Below are positions 1-8,740 of a stretch of 64,000 bases of DNA, in pieces. Source of the stretch: Herbaspirillum huttiense (GTDB taxonomy: Bacteria; Pseudomonadota; Gammaproteobacteria; Burkholderiales; Burkholderiaceae_D); contig NZ_CP037993.1 of assembly GCF_004367745.1 (NCBI RefSeq), positions 4,774,001 to 4,838,000 of the forward strand, read 5' to 3'. Each line of letters starts with the position of its first letter. Position 1 is the stretch's first letter. The position numbers and the translations under genes are program-made. The notes beneath the pieces were generated by a model, which did no database searches, was not told the DNA's origin, and saw only the letters and a list, made by a program, of their open reading frames with translations.

Positions 1-201
1 CTGACTAACCTGCCACGTTGGAGCCATGTCCAAAAGGAATCTGTCCTCAACTTCGAGACGAAAAATCATCTCTGCGGCAATTGGCAGGTCTCGGGAATCA
101 GGGGCAGTTACGAACTCATGCGATGCGGCAGGTGCAGCTGCGGCGGCTCTGGTGGTGATGGTAGTCGGTACCAGAATTACCAATACCTCTCCCACAGATA
201 A
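1..201 (+). CDS. C-terminal end of an unidentified protein, possibly a secreted effector (partial)
   Basis: The frame beginning at base 1 stays open for 66 codons and ends at a TAA at 199-201, 15 bases before the immunity-like gene at 217. No start is visible, so the gene would begin outside the window. The translated tail has five cysteines, four of them clustered around residues 42-48 next to a Gly-rich stretch. No family is recognised. A polymorphic or type VI effector is suggested only by its position directly upstream of a DUF3396-type gene. The overlapping frame at 26-220 is an alternative, but it is Ala-rich and has no well-placed ribosome binding site. This is a tentative reading. Confidence 0.35.
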   Translation: MTNLPRWSHVQKESVLNFETKNHLCGNWQVSGIRGSYELMRCGRCSCGGSGGDGSRYQNYQYLSHR

Positions 202-216
202 AAAAGACAAAGGCGA

Positions 217-1410
217 ATGAAAGACAAATTGCAGAAAATCGAAGCCCTGCTTCCGGATTTTCAATATGTGGATGATGACCGGATCATCACAAGTGTCGGC
301 CTGACCGTCTCTCTTTATTTCTGGGGCGGCCATAGACCGGAGAAACGCCAAGCAATCATTGAATTGTTCGAGGCGTACGAAGAAGCCTACGGGAGCGAAT
401 TGAAGTGGGGTTGCGATCCCGAGAGCTGGCAGACCAGAAAACTTGCCGGCAAAAAGTTTCCCAAGCTTCGCGACTACGCCGCCAAGCTCGATGAAGATGA
501 CTGCATCGAGTGGTACCTTTCTTCCGGGGAGCATCGCGAGCAGGCGACCGAATATGCGATCTTTTCCCTGACCGAACGTGGCTGGAACAAGGGCTGCATA
601 TCAGAGCTTTACTTCCAGCTGCCACGCAGTCACGCATTCGATCCTCATCATCGCAAGACGCTGGACAACTTGCTACTGCGCGCGATCGAAACACTCAGTC
701 CCTTCCATGGCCGAGCGGGATTGGCAGCCGTCCTGCCCGAGCAAAGCATTCACTACGAACCTGAGGCATTTGATCTGGCGACCCGCTACCGCACGCTCTA
801 CATTCCCGGTGCCGGTGACGAAATGCGCGCTCCCTATGGACCGAAGAGCGTTGACTGGATCACGATCGTAGGTGATGTCCTGGCCGAGCGTTGCGGTGGG
901 ATCAACGCCTATGCGGATCATTGTCACCAGCTTGGCATCACATCCATTCGTCACGGAAATTCCTTGGTAATGCGCGCAGGGGAGACGCCGGAAATCGGAC
1001 CAGTCGACGAGGCAATATCGGAGGACTATGCCAGAGTCAATGCAGCACTGCGCCCCTTGCGCGACGGCGCCTACAATTCCATGGGCAGCGCATCCAATTG
1101 GGGCGAGCTGCGCTTCAATTATTGCACCTCCGATCTGTGGATTCGACGCTTTGATCAAAGTGACGCGTGGCCGCCCGTTTTCCCGCTTGATCCCGCAGAC
1201 CTGCTTGCAGGAAGCACTCCCAAAAGGAAAATCAGATTGAAAACAGGCCAGCCCAGCCCCTGCCATGGCCGCTTCCACCGCCCCGGCACAGAAAAATTCG
1301 GCGTGATCCTGATGCCCGGCGACATCGCCCCCTACTGGCTGAACCTGGGACCGCACGGCGAATTCCTCGGACGCGAGGCCATCACCTGGGAACTGCTCGC
1401 CGAACTCTAA
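217..1410 (+). CDS. DUF3396 / type VI immunity family protein
   Basis: This 397-residue soluble protein has no signal peptide or membrane segment. The central region resembles the DUF3396 family of presumed immunity proteins: a Val-Asp-Trp-Ile block followed by LAERCGG near residues 211-226, and a conserved Gly-Ser-Ala-x-Asn-Trp-Gly block near 290 followed by an aromatic-rich strand. The last ~55 residues, from TGQPSP (about 343), resemble the short Gly/Pro/Cys tail often found on this family. Known members neutralise a cognate effector encoded just upstream, and here the upstream gene is cut by the window edge. The family assignment rests on motif memory, not alignment. No downstream partner is visible. 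Confidence 0.65.
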   Translation: MKDKLQKIEALLPDFQYVDDDRIITSVGLTVSLYFWGGHRPEKRQAIIELFEAYEEAYGSELKWGCDPESWQTRKLAGKKFPKLRDYAAKLDEDDCIEWYLSSGEHREQATEYAIFSLTERGWNKGCISELYFQLPRSHAFDPHHRKTLDNLLLRAIETLSPFHGRAGLAAVLPEQSIHYEPEAFDLATRYRTLYIPGAGDEMRAPYGPKSVDWITIVGDVLAERCGGINAYADHCHQLGITSIRHGNSLVMRAGETPEIGPVDEAISEDYARVNAALRPLRDGAYNSMGSASNWGELRFNYCTSDLWIRRFDQSDAWPPVFPLDPADLLAGSTPKRKIRLKTGQPSPCHGRFHRPGTEKFGVILMPGDIAPYWLNLGPHGEFLGREAITWELLAEL

Positions 1411-1490
1411 ACCCTTGGCAACCTGAGCGCAGCCCTCAAAAACCCTGCCTGGCCGTCGTCCATTCACCGCATTTTTTTCGGCAAACAGAC

Positions 1491-1520
1491 TTGCCCCCTG
1501 CGGCGAATACCCCCCATAAT
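1491..1520 (+). promoter_or_regulatory. Candidate sigma-70 promoter of the Fic gene (leaderless)
   Basis: A -35-like TTGCCC (1491-1496) and a -10-like CATAAT (1515-1520) are separated by 18 bases. Transcription would start about 7 bases beyond the -10 box, at or next to the ATG at 1527, leaving essentially no 5' untranslated leader. No Shine-Dalgarno sequence precedes that ATG, which fits a leaderless message. Confidence 0.45.
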
Positions 1521-1526
1521 CACCGC

Positions 1527-2648
1527 ATGAATCGCGGTGATTACACTTACCTCTGGCAGGCTCCCGACTGGCCCCGATGGCGCTACGACCTCAACGTCCT
1601 GGCCGCACCACTGGCCGAGGTGAGTCATGCGCAAGGCCTGCTGCTGGGCCGGCTGGCCGATGTGGGACTGGGGCTGCGTGATGAAGCCAACCTGCTGGCC
1701 CTGACCGAGGACGTCCTCAACACCAGCGCCATCGAAGGTGAACAGCTCAATCTGGCCTCGGTACGCTCTTCCGTGGCACGTCGCCTGGGTGTCGACATCG
1801 GTGCCTTGGCCCCGGTGGATCGCCACGTGGAAGGGGTGGTCGACATGATCTTCGACGCCACCACGCATCACCGCAAACCACTGACGGCCAAGCGTCTCTT
1901 CGGCTGGCATGCGGCCTTGTTCCCGACCGGCTATTCAGGGATGAGCGAAATCATCGTCGGCGACTGGCGCGATGATGCCCAAGGCCCCATGCAAGTAGTC
2001 TCCGGTCCACTGCATCGACAGAAAGTCCATTATGAAGCGCCCCCGGCCCGACGCCTGGCGCGCGAGGTGACGCGCCTGCTCAACTGGATCAATACCGCGA
2101 ATCCGGTAGAGCCCGCCCTGCTGCGCGCGGGCCTGGGGCATCTTTGGTTTGTCACCCTGCATCCTTTCGATGACGGCAACGGACGTATCGCCCGGGCCAT
2201 CGGCGACCTGCTGCTGGCCCGCGCTGACGGCAGCCCGCAGCGCTTCTACAGCCTGTCGGCGCAAATCCAGCGCGAACGCAAAGCCTATTACGAGATCCTG
2301 GAACGCACGCAAAAGGGCGACATGGATGTCACCCCCTGGCTGCTGTGGTTCCTGCAGATGCTGTCAGCTGCGGTGAGCCAGGCGCATCGCACGCTGGATG
2401 CGGTACTGGTGAAGGCCCGCTTCTGGCAGAGAATCGCGGGCACCCCGCTCAATGGCCGTCAGGTCAAAGTGCTCAACCGTCTGCTCGATGGTTTCGAAGG
2501 CAAGCTGACCAGCAGCAAATGGGCGGCGCTGGCGAAGTGCTCTTCCGACACCGCCCTGCGCGATCTCAATGAACTGGTCGCGCTGGACCTGCTGCACCGT
2601 TCGGCCGCAGGGGGCCGCAGCACGAGTTACGAACTCACGTTGCGCTGA
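1527..2648 (+). CDS. Fic family protein with N-terminal DUF4172-like domain and winged-helix-like C-terminus
   Basis: The 373-residue protein opens with a Trp-Gln-x3-Trp-Pro block typical of DUF4172. It carries the Fic active-site motif HPFDDGNGRIAR near residue 212 (catalytic His, Gly-Asn-Gly-Arg anion cradle), so AMPylation or a related nucleotidyl transfer onto a protein hydroxyl is expected. A T-SAI-E-G sequence at residues 66-71 fits the (S/T)xxxE(G/N) auto-inhibitory helix, placing it in the class with an N-terminal internal inhibitor. The last ~80 residues look like a helical, DNA-binding-like tail. The ATG at 1527 was preferred over a TTG at 1491 because homologous sequence starts there. 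Its end overlaps livF tail to tail by 22 bases. The target is unknown. Confidence 0.85.
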   Translation: MNRGDYTYLWQAPDWPRWRYDLNVLAAPLAEVSHAQGLLLGRLADVGLGLRDEANLLALTEDVLNTSAIEGEQLNLASVRSSVARRLGVDIGALAPVDRHVEGVVDMIFDATTHHRKPLTAKRLFGWHAALFPTGYSGMSEIIVGDWRDDAQGPMQVVSGPLHRQKVHYEAPPARRLAREVTRLLNWINTANPVEPALLRAGLGHLWFVTLHPFDDGNGRIARAIGDLLLARADGSPQRFYSLSAQIQRERKAYYEILERTQKGDMDVTPWLLWFLQMLSAAVSQAHRTLDAVLVKARFWQRIAGTPLNGRQVKVLNRLLDGFEGKLTSSKWAALAKCSSDTALRDLNELVALDLLHRSAAGGRSTSYELTLR

Positions 2649-3460
2649 ATCAGCTCCACCGGCTCGCGCGCCACCCCCAGATAACTCTCCACAATCCTCT
2701 TGTCCGCCGCCAGCACCCCCGCCGGCCCTTCACAAACGATCTCCCCCATCTCCAGCACATACCCGTAATCGGCCACCTGCAAGGCCGCCCGCGCATTCTG
2801 CTCCACCAGCAAGGTGGCCACGCCGGTGCTGCGCAACTGGCTGATGATGGAAAGAATTTCCTTGGTGATCAACGGTGCCAGCCCCAAACTGGGTTCATCC
2901 AGCATCAGCACCTGCGGCTTGGCCATCAGGGCGCGGCCCACCGCCAGCATCTGGCGTTCGCCACCGGACAGCGTCCCGGCCGCCTGCTTGCGCCGTTCCT
3001 TCAACCGAGGGAACAAGGCATAGACAAACTCCTGCTGATCCAGATAGCCGGACTCGCCATTGCGCCGCCGCTTGTACGCACCCAGCAGCAGATTATCCTC
3101 CACGCTCATGGACGTAAACAATTCACGCTTTTCCGGCACCAGCGACAGCCCGCGCGCCACGCGCTCCTCCACCTCCATCTGGCTCACATCCTCGCCCTGG
3201 AAAGCGATCCGTCCACTGGCCGCCGCACCCGCCGGCATCGCGCCCATCATGGCATTGAGCAAGGTCGACTTGCCCGCCCCATTGGGCCCGATCACGGTCA
3301 CGATCTGCCCGGCCCGCAGCGACAGCCCGGCCTCGGTCAAGGCCGGCACCTTGCCATAGCGCGCCGAGAGCCCGCTGACTTCCAGCAACAGCGGCGCGCT
3401 CGCCGCACGCACTTCAGATTCCACACTGGCAGCGTTCATCATGGTCGCGGCGGTCATCAT
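2627..3460 (-). CDS. livF: Branched-chain amino acid-type ABC transporter ATP-binding protein LivF
   Basis: One of the two ATPases of a Liv-type uptake system. Walker A GPNGAGKST is at residues 58-66, the ABC signature LSGGERQML near 165, and Walker B LMLDEPSLGLAP follows. The 277-residue length matches LivF plus a ~20-residue N-terminal extension; a later start is possible. The first codon overlaps the stop of the upstream fused livM-livG gene by 4 bases, indicating translational coupling. Because the operon adjoins paaZ, livK and a phenylacetate-type regulator, the transported substrate may be an aromatic acid and not leucine; this is inferred from context. Confidence 0.9.
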   Translation of the reverse strand: MMTAATMMNAASVESEVRAASAPLLLEVSGLSARYGKVPALTEAGLSLRAGQIVTVIGPNGAGKSTLLNAMMGAMPAGAAASGRIAFQGEDVSQMEVEERVARGLSLVPEKRELFTSMSVEDNLLLGAYKRRRNGESGYLDQQEFVYALFPRLKERRKQAAGTLSGGERQMLAVGRALMAKPQVLMLDEPSLGLAPLITKEILSIISQLRSTGVATLLVEQNARAALQVADYGYVLEMGEIVCEGPAGVLAADKRIVESYLGVAREPVELIQRNVSS

Positions 3461-5247
3461 TGGGCTCCTCCCAGATAGGCTTCCAGCACCGCCGGGTGGA
3501 CCTGGATCTGGGCCGGCGTGCCCTCGGCAATCTTGGTGCCGAATTCCATGACCACGATGTGGTCCGTCAATTGCATCACGAAGTCCATGTCGTGCTCCAC
3601 CAGCAGCACCGCCATGCCCTCGCCGCGCAGCTTGTCCAGCAATGCCGCCAGCGCCTGCTTCTCTTTCAGGCGCAGACCGGCCGCCGGTTCATCCAGCAAC
3701 AACAGCGCCGGATCACAGCACAGCGCGCGTGCAATCTCCAGGATGCGCTGCTGGCCCAGCGCCAGGCTGCCTGCCGGCCGGTCGAGCAGGTCCCCCAAGC
3801 CGACACGCTCCAGCTGCCGCCGCGCTTCACTGAGGATGCGCGCTTCCTCCTTGCGATTGGCGCGCGCCAGACTGGCCAGGATGCCGCGCTGGGGCGCGAA
3901 CTCGCCGCGCCGGAATGCCCCCATGGCCGCGTTCTCCAGCACGCTCATGCCCGGTACCAGCCGCACATGTTGGAAAGTGCGCGCAATGCCACGGCTGGAA
4001 ATCTCGCGCGAGGACAAGCCCGCCAGCGACTGCCCGCGATAATTGAGCTTGCCGCTGGTAATGGAGAGCACACCGGTCACCAAGTTGAAGGTCGTCGACT
4101 TGCCCGCGCCATTGGGCCCGATCAGTCCCACGATCTCCCCGGCCTTCACCGAAAAGCTCACATCATTGACCGCCACCAGTCCACCGAACTGCTTCCGCGC
4201 CGCTTCCACTTCCAGGATCATTTCGCCCCGCGCCGGCTTGGGAATCTGCGTCAATGGCGCAGCATCCTCTGGCAACTGGCGCGGCAGGCGACGTCCGAAG
4301 CGTGCCTGCAGACGCGGCCACAAGCCCTCGTTGGCGAACTGCAAAAAGATCACCAGCGCGATGCCGAAGACGATGGCCTCGAAATTGCCGCCGGTGCCGA
4401 GCACCCCCGGCAACCACTCCTGCAGGAAGTTGCTCAGCACCGCCAGCAGGCCCGCACCGAGGATCGCTCCCCACACATGGCCGGCACCACCGACGACCAC
4501 CATCAGCAGGTAGTCGATGCCGTATTTCAAACCGAAGGGCGTGGGATTGACCGCCTGTTGCAGGTGCGCGTAGAGCCATCCGGAAATGCCGGCCAGCACT
4601 GCCGCGTAGACGAAGATGACGATCTTCAGCCGCGCCGTATCGACGCCCATGGCTTCCGGCATGACGGTGCCGAACTTGAGCGCACGCACCGCGCGCCCCG
4701 CACGCGAATCGAGGAAATTGACCACCGATACCAGCGCCAGGATCACCACGGCCCAGATCAGCAGATACATCGAGGCCCCGTTGCCGAAGGTGAACTGGCC
4801 GATGGCAATCGGCGGGATGCCGTTGATGCCGTCATGCTTGCCCAGCATCTCCAGGTTGCCGAACAGGTAGTACAGCGACAGGCCCCAGGCAATCGTGGAC
4901 AGCGGCAGGTAATGGCCGGAGATGCGCATGGTGAGCGTGCCGATGAAGAAAGCCGACAAGCCCGTCAGCCCGATCCCCGCCAGCAAACCGACCCAGGGCG
5001 AGAGTCCGAACTGCGTCGTGAGATACGCAGTCGTGTAAGCACCGATGCCGACAAATGCCGCCTGCCCGAACGAGATCAATCCCGCCACGCCGGTCAGCAG
5101 CACCAGCCCCAGCGCGACGATGGCATACAGGCCCACATAGGACAGCAGCGTGACCCAGAACGGCGGCAGGCCCAGTTGCGGCAGCACCAGCACGATGGCG
5201 AAGAACAGCACCGGCAAGGCGGCGCGATGCGATGTGAATGCAGTCAT
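3457..5247 (-). CDS. livM: Fused Liv-type ABC permease (LivM) and ATPase (LivG)
   Basis: A 596-residue fusion. Residues ~1-320 form a hydrophobic LivM-like permease with about ten membrane segments. Residues ~340-596 form a complete LivG-like ATPase with Walker A GPNGAGKST, the signature-region ALGQQRILEIARAL, Walker B LLLDEPAAGL and a switch His in LVEHDMDFV. The signature LALGQQ departs from the usual LSGGQ but is normal for LivG. The two halves are in one uninterrupted frame, so this is a true fusion and not adjacent genes. It lies between livH (10-base gap) and livF (4-base overlap). Similar fusions exist in Burkholderiales. Confidence 0.9.
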   Translation of the reverse strand: MTAFTSHRAALPVLFFAIVLVLPQLGLPPFWVTLLSYVGLYAIVALGLVLLTGVAGLISFGQAAFVGIGAYTTAYLTTQFGLSPWVGLLAGIGLTGLSAFFIGTLTMRISGHYLPLSTIAWGLSLYYLFGNLEMLGKHDGINGIPPIAIGQFTFGNGASMYLLIWAVVILALVSVVNFLDSRAGRAVRALKFGTVMPEAMGVDTARLKIVIFVYAAVLAGISGWLYAHLQQAVNPTPFGLKYGIDYLLMVVVGGAGHVWGAILGAGLLAVLSNFLQEWLPGVLGTGGNFEAIVFGIALVIFLQFANEGLWPRLQARFGRRLPRQLPEDAAPLTQIPKPARGEMILEVEAARKQFGGLVAVNDVSFSVKAGEIVGLIGPNGAGKSTTFNLVTGVLSITSGKLNYRGQSLAGLSSREISSRGIARTFQHVRLVPGMSVLENAAMGAFRRGEFAPQRGILASLARANRKEEARILSEARRQLERVGLGDLLDRPAGSLALGQQRILEIARALCCDPALLLLDEPAAGLRLKEKQALAALLDKLRGEGMAVLLVEHDMDFVMQLTDHIVVMEFGTKIAEGTPAQIQVHPAVLEAYLGGAQ

Positions 5248-5257
5248 GGCGGCGTCC

Positions 5258-6310
5258 TCAGGCTTCTTCGTCGATGTGGTGGCTGGTCAGCGAGCGCCAC
5301 AGCAGGATAGGAATGATGACCGTGAAGACGATCAGCTCCTTGAAGGCGCTGGCCCAGAAGGAAGAGAAACTCTCGATCAGCCCGACCGACACCGAGCCCA
5401 ATGCCGCAATCGGATAGCTGGCCAGCCCGCCGAAGATGGCTCCCACAAAGCCTTTCAGGGCGATGATGAAGCCGGACTCATAGTTGACGATGGTAAAGGG
5501 CGCAATCAGGATCCCGCACAGCGCACCGATCCCAGCCGACATCGCGAAGGACAGCTTGCCCGCCTGATTGATGCCCACCCCCACCAGCCGCGCACCGAGA
5601 CGATTGACGGCAGTCGCGCGCAGGGCTTTGCCGGTCAGCGTGCGTTCGAAGAAGACGTAGATCACGGCGATCAGGGCCGCCACCGTCACCAGCACGATCA
5701 CGCTCTGGCCCGAGACCGGGCTCTCGCCCAGGTTGAATTGCATCTCGGTGAAAGGCTTGGTGTTGGTCCCCTCGGGGCCGAACATCAGCAATCCCAAACC
5801 GACCATGGCCAGATGCACACCGAGTGAGACGATCAGCAACACCAGCACGCTCGAATGCGCCAGCGGCTGATAAGCCACGCGATAGATCATCGGTCCCATC
5901 GGCACCACGATCAGCAGCGTCAGCAGGATCTGCCAGGGCATGGCCAGCGCTTGCAGGTCCACGTAGCGCGTCAGTGCGTAGAGCACCAGCGGCAGGCCGA
6001 GGTGCATGGCCAGCAGCGACGGCAGGCGGCGCAGAAAACGCGCGCGCGTTGCGGCCAGGCGCAGCGCGGTGCCGCCTTCAACGGCCAGCGTCACGCCGCC
6101 CAGCGCCACCAGCAGCAAGGCGGTGCCGGGGGCCTGTCCGTTCTGGATGGCCGCCAGGGTCAATGCGCCGAAGGCGACGAACTCGCCCTGCGGCAGGAAA
6201 ATCACCCGTGTCACTGAAAACACCAGGACCAGCGCCAGCGACAGCAGCGCATAGATCGCGCCGGTCGTGATGCCGTCCTGGATCAGCACGGTCAGAATGC
6301 TGGTATCCAC
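5258..6310 (-). CDS. livH: Liv-type ABC transporter permease LivH
   Basis: A 350-residue inner-membrane permease with about eight hydrophobic segments, beginning with a short N-terminal stretch (DGITTGAIYALLSLALVLVF) characteristic of LivH. It would pair with the LivM half of the downstream fusion to form the membrane channel. It is the first gene of the livH-livMG-livF unit, with a GGAGGAGAC-like binding site just before the ATG. The length is ~50 residues above the usual LivH because of a loop after the third membrane segment. Confidence 0.9.
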   Translation of the reverse strand: MDTSILTVLIQDGITTGAIYALLSLALVLVFSVTRVIFLPQGEFVAFGALTLAAIQNGQAPGTALLLVALGGVTLAVEGGTALRLAATRARFLRRLPSLLAMHLGLPLVLYALTRYVDLQALAMPWQILLTLLIVVPMGPMIYRVAYQPLAHSSVLVLLIVSLGVHLAMVGLGLLMFGPEGTNTKPFTEMQFNLGESPVSGQSVIVLVTVAALIAVIYVFFERTLTGKALRATAVNRLGARLVGVGINQAGKLSFAMSAGIGALCGILIAPFTIVNYESGFIIALKGFVGAIFGGLASYPIAALGSVSVGLIESFSSFWASAFKELIVFTVIIPILLWRSLTSHHIDEEA

Positions 6311-6466
6311 TTGTCTCCTCCTGTTGATGCCGGCCGCCGCAGATCGGGCTGCGACTGGCCGGGATAGGCCCGGTTCTTGTCAGAGATGAACCTTTGGGGC
6401 TGCTTTCTTGTGTGTGGCGCGGATTACCGGATGGGGCATGAAGCTTTCTGCAAAAAAACGGATGGC

Positions 6467-8527
6467 TCAAGCCTGCGGCTTCTTCGCCACCAGGGTCAGG
6501 ATGTCGTAGGACGCCACCAGCTCGCCGTCCTGGTTGCTCACCTCCACATCCCAGGCCACCACGCCCTGCCCCTGGCCGTTGGCATCCTTCTTGTTGCGGT
6601 CGATCTTGCGCTTGCAGGTCAGCCGCGCCGAGATGGTGTCGCCGATGCCGACCGGCTTGACGAAGCGCAGCGTATCGAGCCCGTAGTTGGCCAGCACCGG
6701 ACCCGGCGCCGGCGAGACGAACAGCCCGGCGGCCGCCGACAGCACGAAGTAGCCATGCGCGATGCGTTTGCCGAACGGCGACTGGCGTGCCGAGATGTCG
6801 TCGAAGTGCATGTAGAAATGGTCGCCCGAGAGGCAGCCGAAATTGACGATGTCGGCTTCGGTGACGGTACGGCGGTGCGTAGCCAGCGAGTCGCCGATCT
6901 GCAGGTCCTCGAAGTAGTGCCGGAAGGGATGGATATCCGATTCGCGCACCTTCGCACCCCGCACGTGTTCGCCCACGACTGCGGCCAGCATGGTCGGCGA
7001 GCCCTGCACCGCCGTGCGTTGCAGGTAATGCTTCACGGCGCGCGAACCGCCCAGTTCCTCACCGCCACCGGCGCGGCCAGGACCACCGTGCTTGAGCTGC
7101 GGCAGGGGCGAACCGTGGCCGGTGGATTCCGGTGCCGCTTCGCGATCGAGCACCAGCAGGCGGCCATGCCATGCAGCCGCTACAGGAATGGCACGCGCGG
7201 CCACCGACGGGCTGCGCGTGACCAGGCTGGCCACCAGGCTGCCGCGTCCGCGTGCGGCCAGCGCCAGGGCTTCATCGAGATCGTCATAAGGCATCAGCGT
7301 GCTGACCGGACCGAAGGCCTCCACTTCATGCACCGGGCTGCCTGCGGAGGTATCACGCGCCAGCAGCAGGGTCGGCGCGAAGAACGCTCCCTCGCCCACG
7401 CCGTCGCCTTGCGGCTGGAAGCTGCTGCCGGCCCCCAGGATCAGCTCGGCACTTTGTTTCAGCAAGGCCACGCGCTCTTCCACATCGCGCTGTTGTGCGC
7501 GTGAGGCCAGCGGCCCCATGCGCACCGACTCCAGTGCAGGGTCACCGATCACGGTCTTCGACAGGCGCGCGGCGAGTTTTTCCGAAATTGCATCTAAGTG
7601 CTGGCGCGGCACGATGGCACGGCGGATGGCGGTACATTTTTGACCGGCCTTGGCGGTCATCTCGCGCGCCACTTCCTTGACGAAGAGATCGAATTCCTCA
7701 TCGTCGGCATTGACGTCAGGGCCAAGAATCGCGCAGTTCAGCGAATCGGCTTCGGCATTGAAGGGAATGGAATTCGCAATCAGGTTGGGATGCGCACGCA
7801 ACTTGGCCGCTGTATCGGCCGAGCCGGTAAAGGTCACCACGTCCTGCGCCTGCAGGCGGTCGAGCAGGTCGCCGGTGCTGCCGATGACCAGTTGCAGGCT
7901 GCCTTCGGGCAGCAGGCCCGATTGCTGGATCAGGCGCACTGCCGCCTCAGCCAGATAGCTGGTGGCGGTGGCCGGCTTGACGATGCAGGGCATGCCGGCC
8001 AGGAAGGTCGGGGCGAATTTTTCCAGCATGCCCCAGACCGGGAAGTTGAAGGCATTGATGTGCACCGCCACGCCGCCGCGCGGCACCAGGATGTGCGTCC
8101 CCGCGAAACGGCCCTGCTTGCCCAGCGACATGGCCGGGCCTTCGTGGACCAGGTTGGACGAGGGGAATTCATTGGTACCGATGCTGGCATAGGTGAACAG
8201 CGTGCCGCTGCCGCCTTCGATGTCGATCCAGCTGTCGGTGCGGGTCGCGCCCGTGTGGGCGGAGACGGCGTAGAGCGTTTCCTTGTGCTCGACCAAGTAC
8301 TTGGCCAGCGCCTTGAGGATCGCTGCACGTTGCTGGAAGTCCAGCTGCATCAGCGCCGGCAGGCCCTTCCTGCGGGCGTGCTCCAGCGCTTCGCCGAAGT
8401 CGATGGATTCCTGGTGGGTGCTGGCGACGGTGTGGCCATTGACTGCGCTGTGCAGTGCCTGGGCCGGGCTTTCACCGAACCAGCGGCCGGCGATGAAACT
8501 CTGGAGCAGAGGGGGACGGGTAGTCAT
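6467..8527 (-). CDS. paaZ: Bifunctional ring-opening enzyme PaaZ (oxepin-CoA hydrolase / semialdehyde dehydrogenase)
   Basis: This 686-residue protein hydrolyses the seven-membered ring of oxepin-CoA and oxidises the resulting semialdehyde to 3-oxo-5,6-dehydrosuberyl-CoA. Residues ~1-520 form an aldehyde dehydrogenase domain: an Asn-rich FNFPVWG block, a Glu in FNAEADSLN, and the catalytic Cys in [10 protein letters not shown]. Residues ~535-686 form a MaoC-type (R)-hydratase domain with the Asp-x4-His pair in GDHFYMHFD. Its length matches E. coli PaaZ (~680). It lies between livH and livK on the minus strand, separated from the main paa genes but in the same locus. Confidence 0.95.
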   Translation of the reverse strand: MTTRPPLLQSFIAGRWFGESPAQALHSAVNGHTVASTHQESIDFGEALEHARRKGLPALMQLDFQQRAAILKALAKYLVEHKETLYAVSAHTGATRTDSWIDIEGGSGTLFTYASIGTNEFPSSNLVHEGPAMSLGKQGRFAGTHILVPRGGVAVHINAFNFPVWGMLEKFAPTFLAGMPCIVKPATATSYLAEAAVRLIQQSGLLPEGSLQLVIGSTGDLLDRLQAQDVVTFTGSADTAAKLRAHPNLIANSIPFNAEADSLNCAILGPDVNADDEEFDLFVKEVAREMTAKAGQKCTAIRRAIVPRQHLDAISEKLAARLSKTVIGDPALESVRMGPLASRAQQRDVEERVALLKQSAELILGAGSSFQPQGDGVGEGAFFAPTLLLARDTSAGSPVHEVEAFGPVSTLMPYDDLDEALALAARGRGSLVASLVTRSPSVAARAIPVAAAWHGRLLVLDREAAPESTGHGSPLPQLKHGGPGRAGGGEELGGSRAVKHYLQRTAVQGSPTMLAAVVGEHVRGAKVRESDIHPFRHYFEDLQIGDSLATHRRTVTEADIVNFGCLSGDHFYMHFDDISARQSPFGKRIAHGYFVLSAAAGLFVSPAPGPVLANYGLDTLRFVKPVGIGDTISARLTCKRKIDRNKKDANGQGQGVVAWDVEVSNQDGELVASYDILTLVAKKPQA

Positions 8528-8603
8528 CGGGGACTCCTGATTTGCATAGTGGATGAGCTTTACAAAATGAGGCAGCAGCAGCGATTACATCCGTCACCAC
8601 CGG

Positions 8604-8708
8604 CCGTTCGACCTGAGTAGCGGCGCCGCCGCGTATCGAAGGCGTGGCTACGGTACAAACTCCGCAGCGCCTTCGATACGGCCCGTCGGGCCTACTCAGG
8701 TCGAACGG
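8604..8708. repeat. 105-bp nested inverted repeat between paaZ and livK
   Basis: The outer arms of 17 bases (CCGTTCGACCTGAGTAG at 8604-8620 and its exact complement at 8692-8708) enclose inner arms of 13 bases (CGTATCGAAGGCG at 8632-8644 and its exact complement at 8668-8680). The two arm pairs are separated by 11-base bulges, and the central loop is 23 bases. As RNA this would be a long bulged hairpin on either strand. There is no T-run, so it is not a standard intrinsic terminator. It could be a REP/BIME-like dispersed element or an mRNA-stabilising structure between livK and paaZ. Confidence 0.85.
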
Positions 8709-8740
8709 TCAGCGGTGCGCGAGCGTATTCGTTGTTGCTC

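Noticed and set aside
26..220. 64-codon plus-strand frame overlapping the immunity gene start
   Set aside because: Ala-rich with no clear Shine-Dalgarno at proper distance; overlaps the more protein-like frame 1-201, so it is treated as a shadow.
3460..5310. 616-codon plus-strand frame
   Set aside because: Antisense to the livM-livG fusion, rich in His/Gln/Arg as expected from the opposite strand of GC-rich coding DNA; no domain seen.
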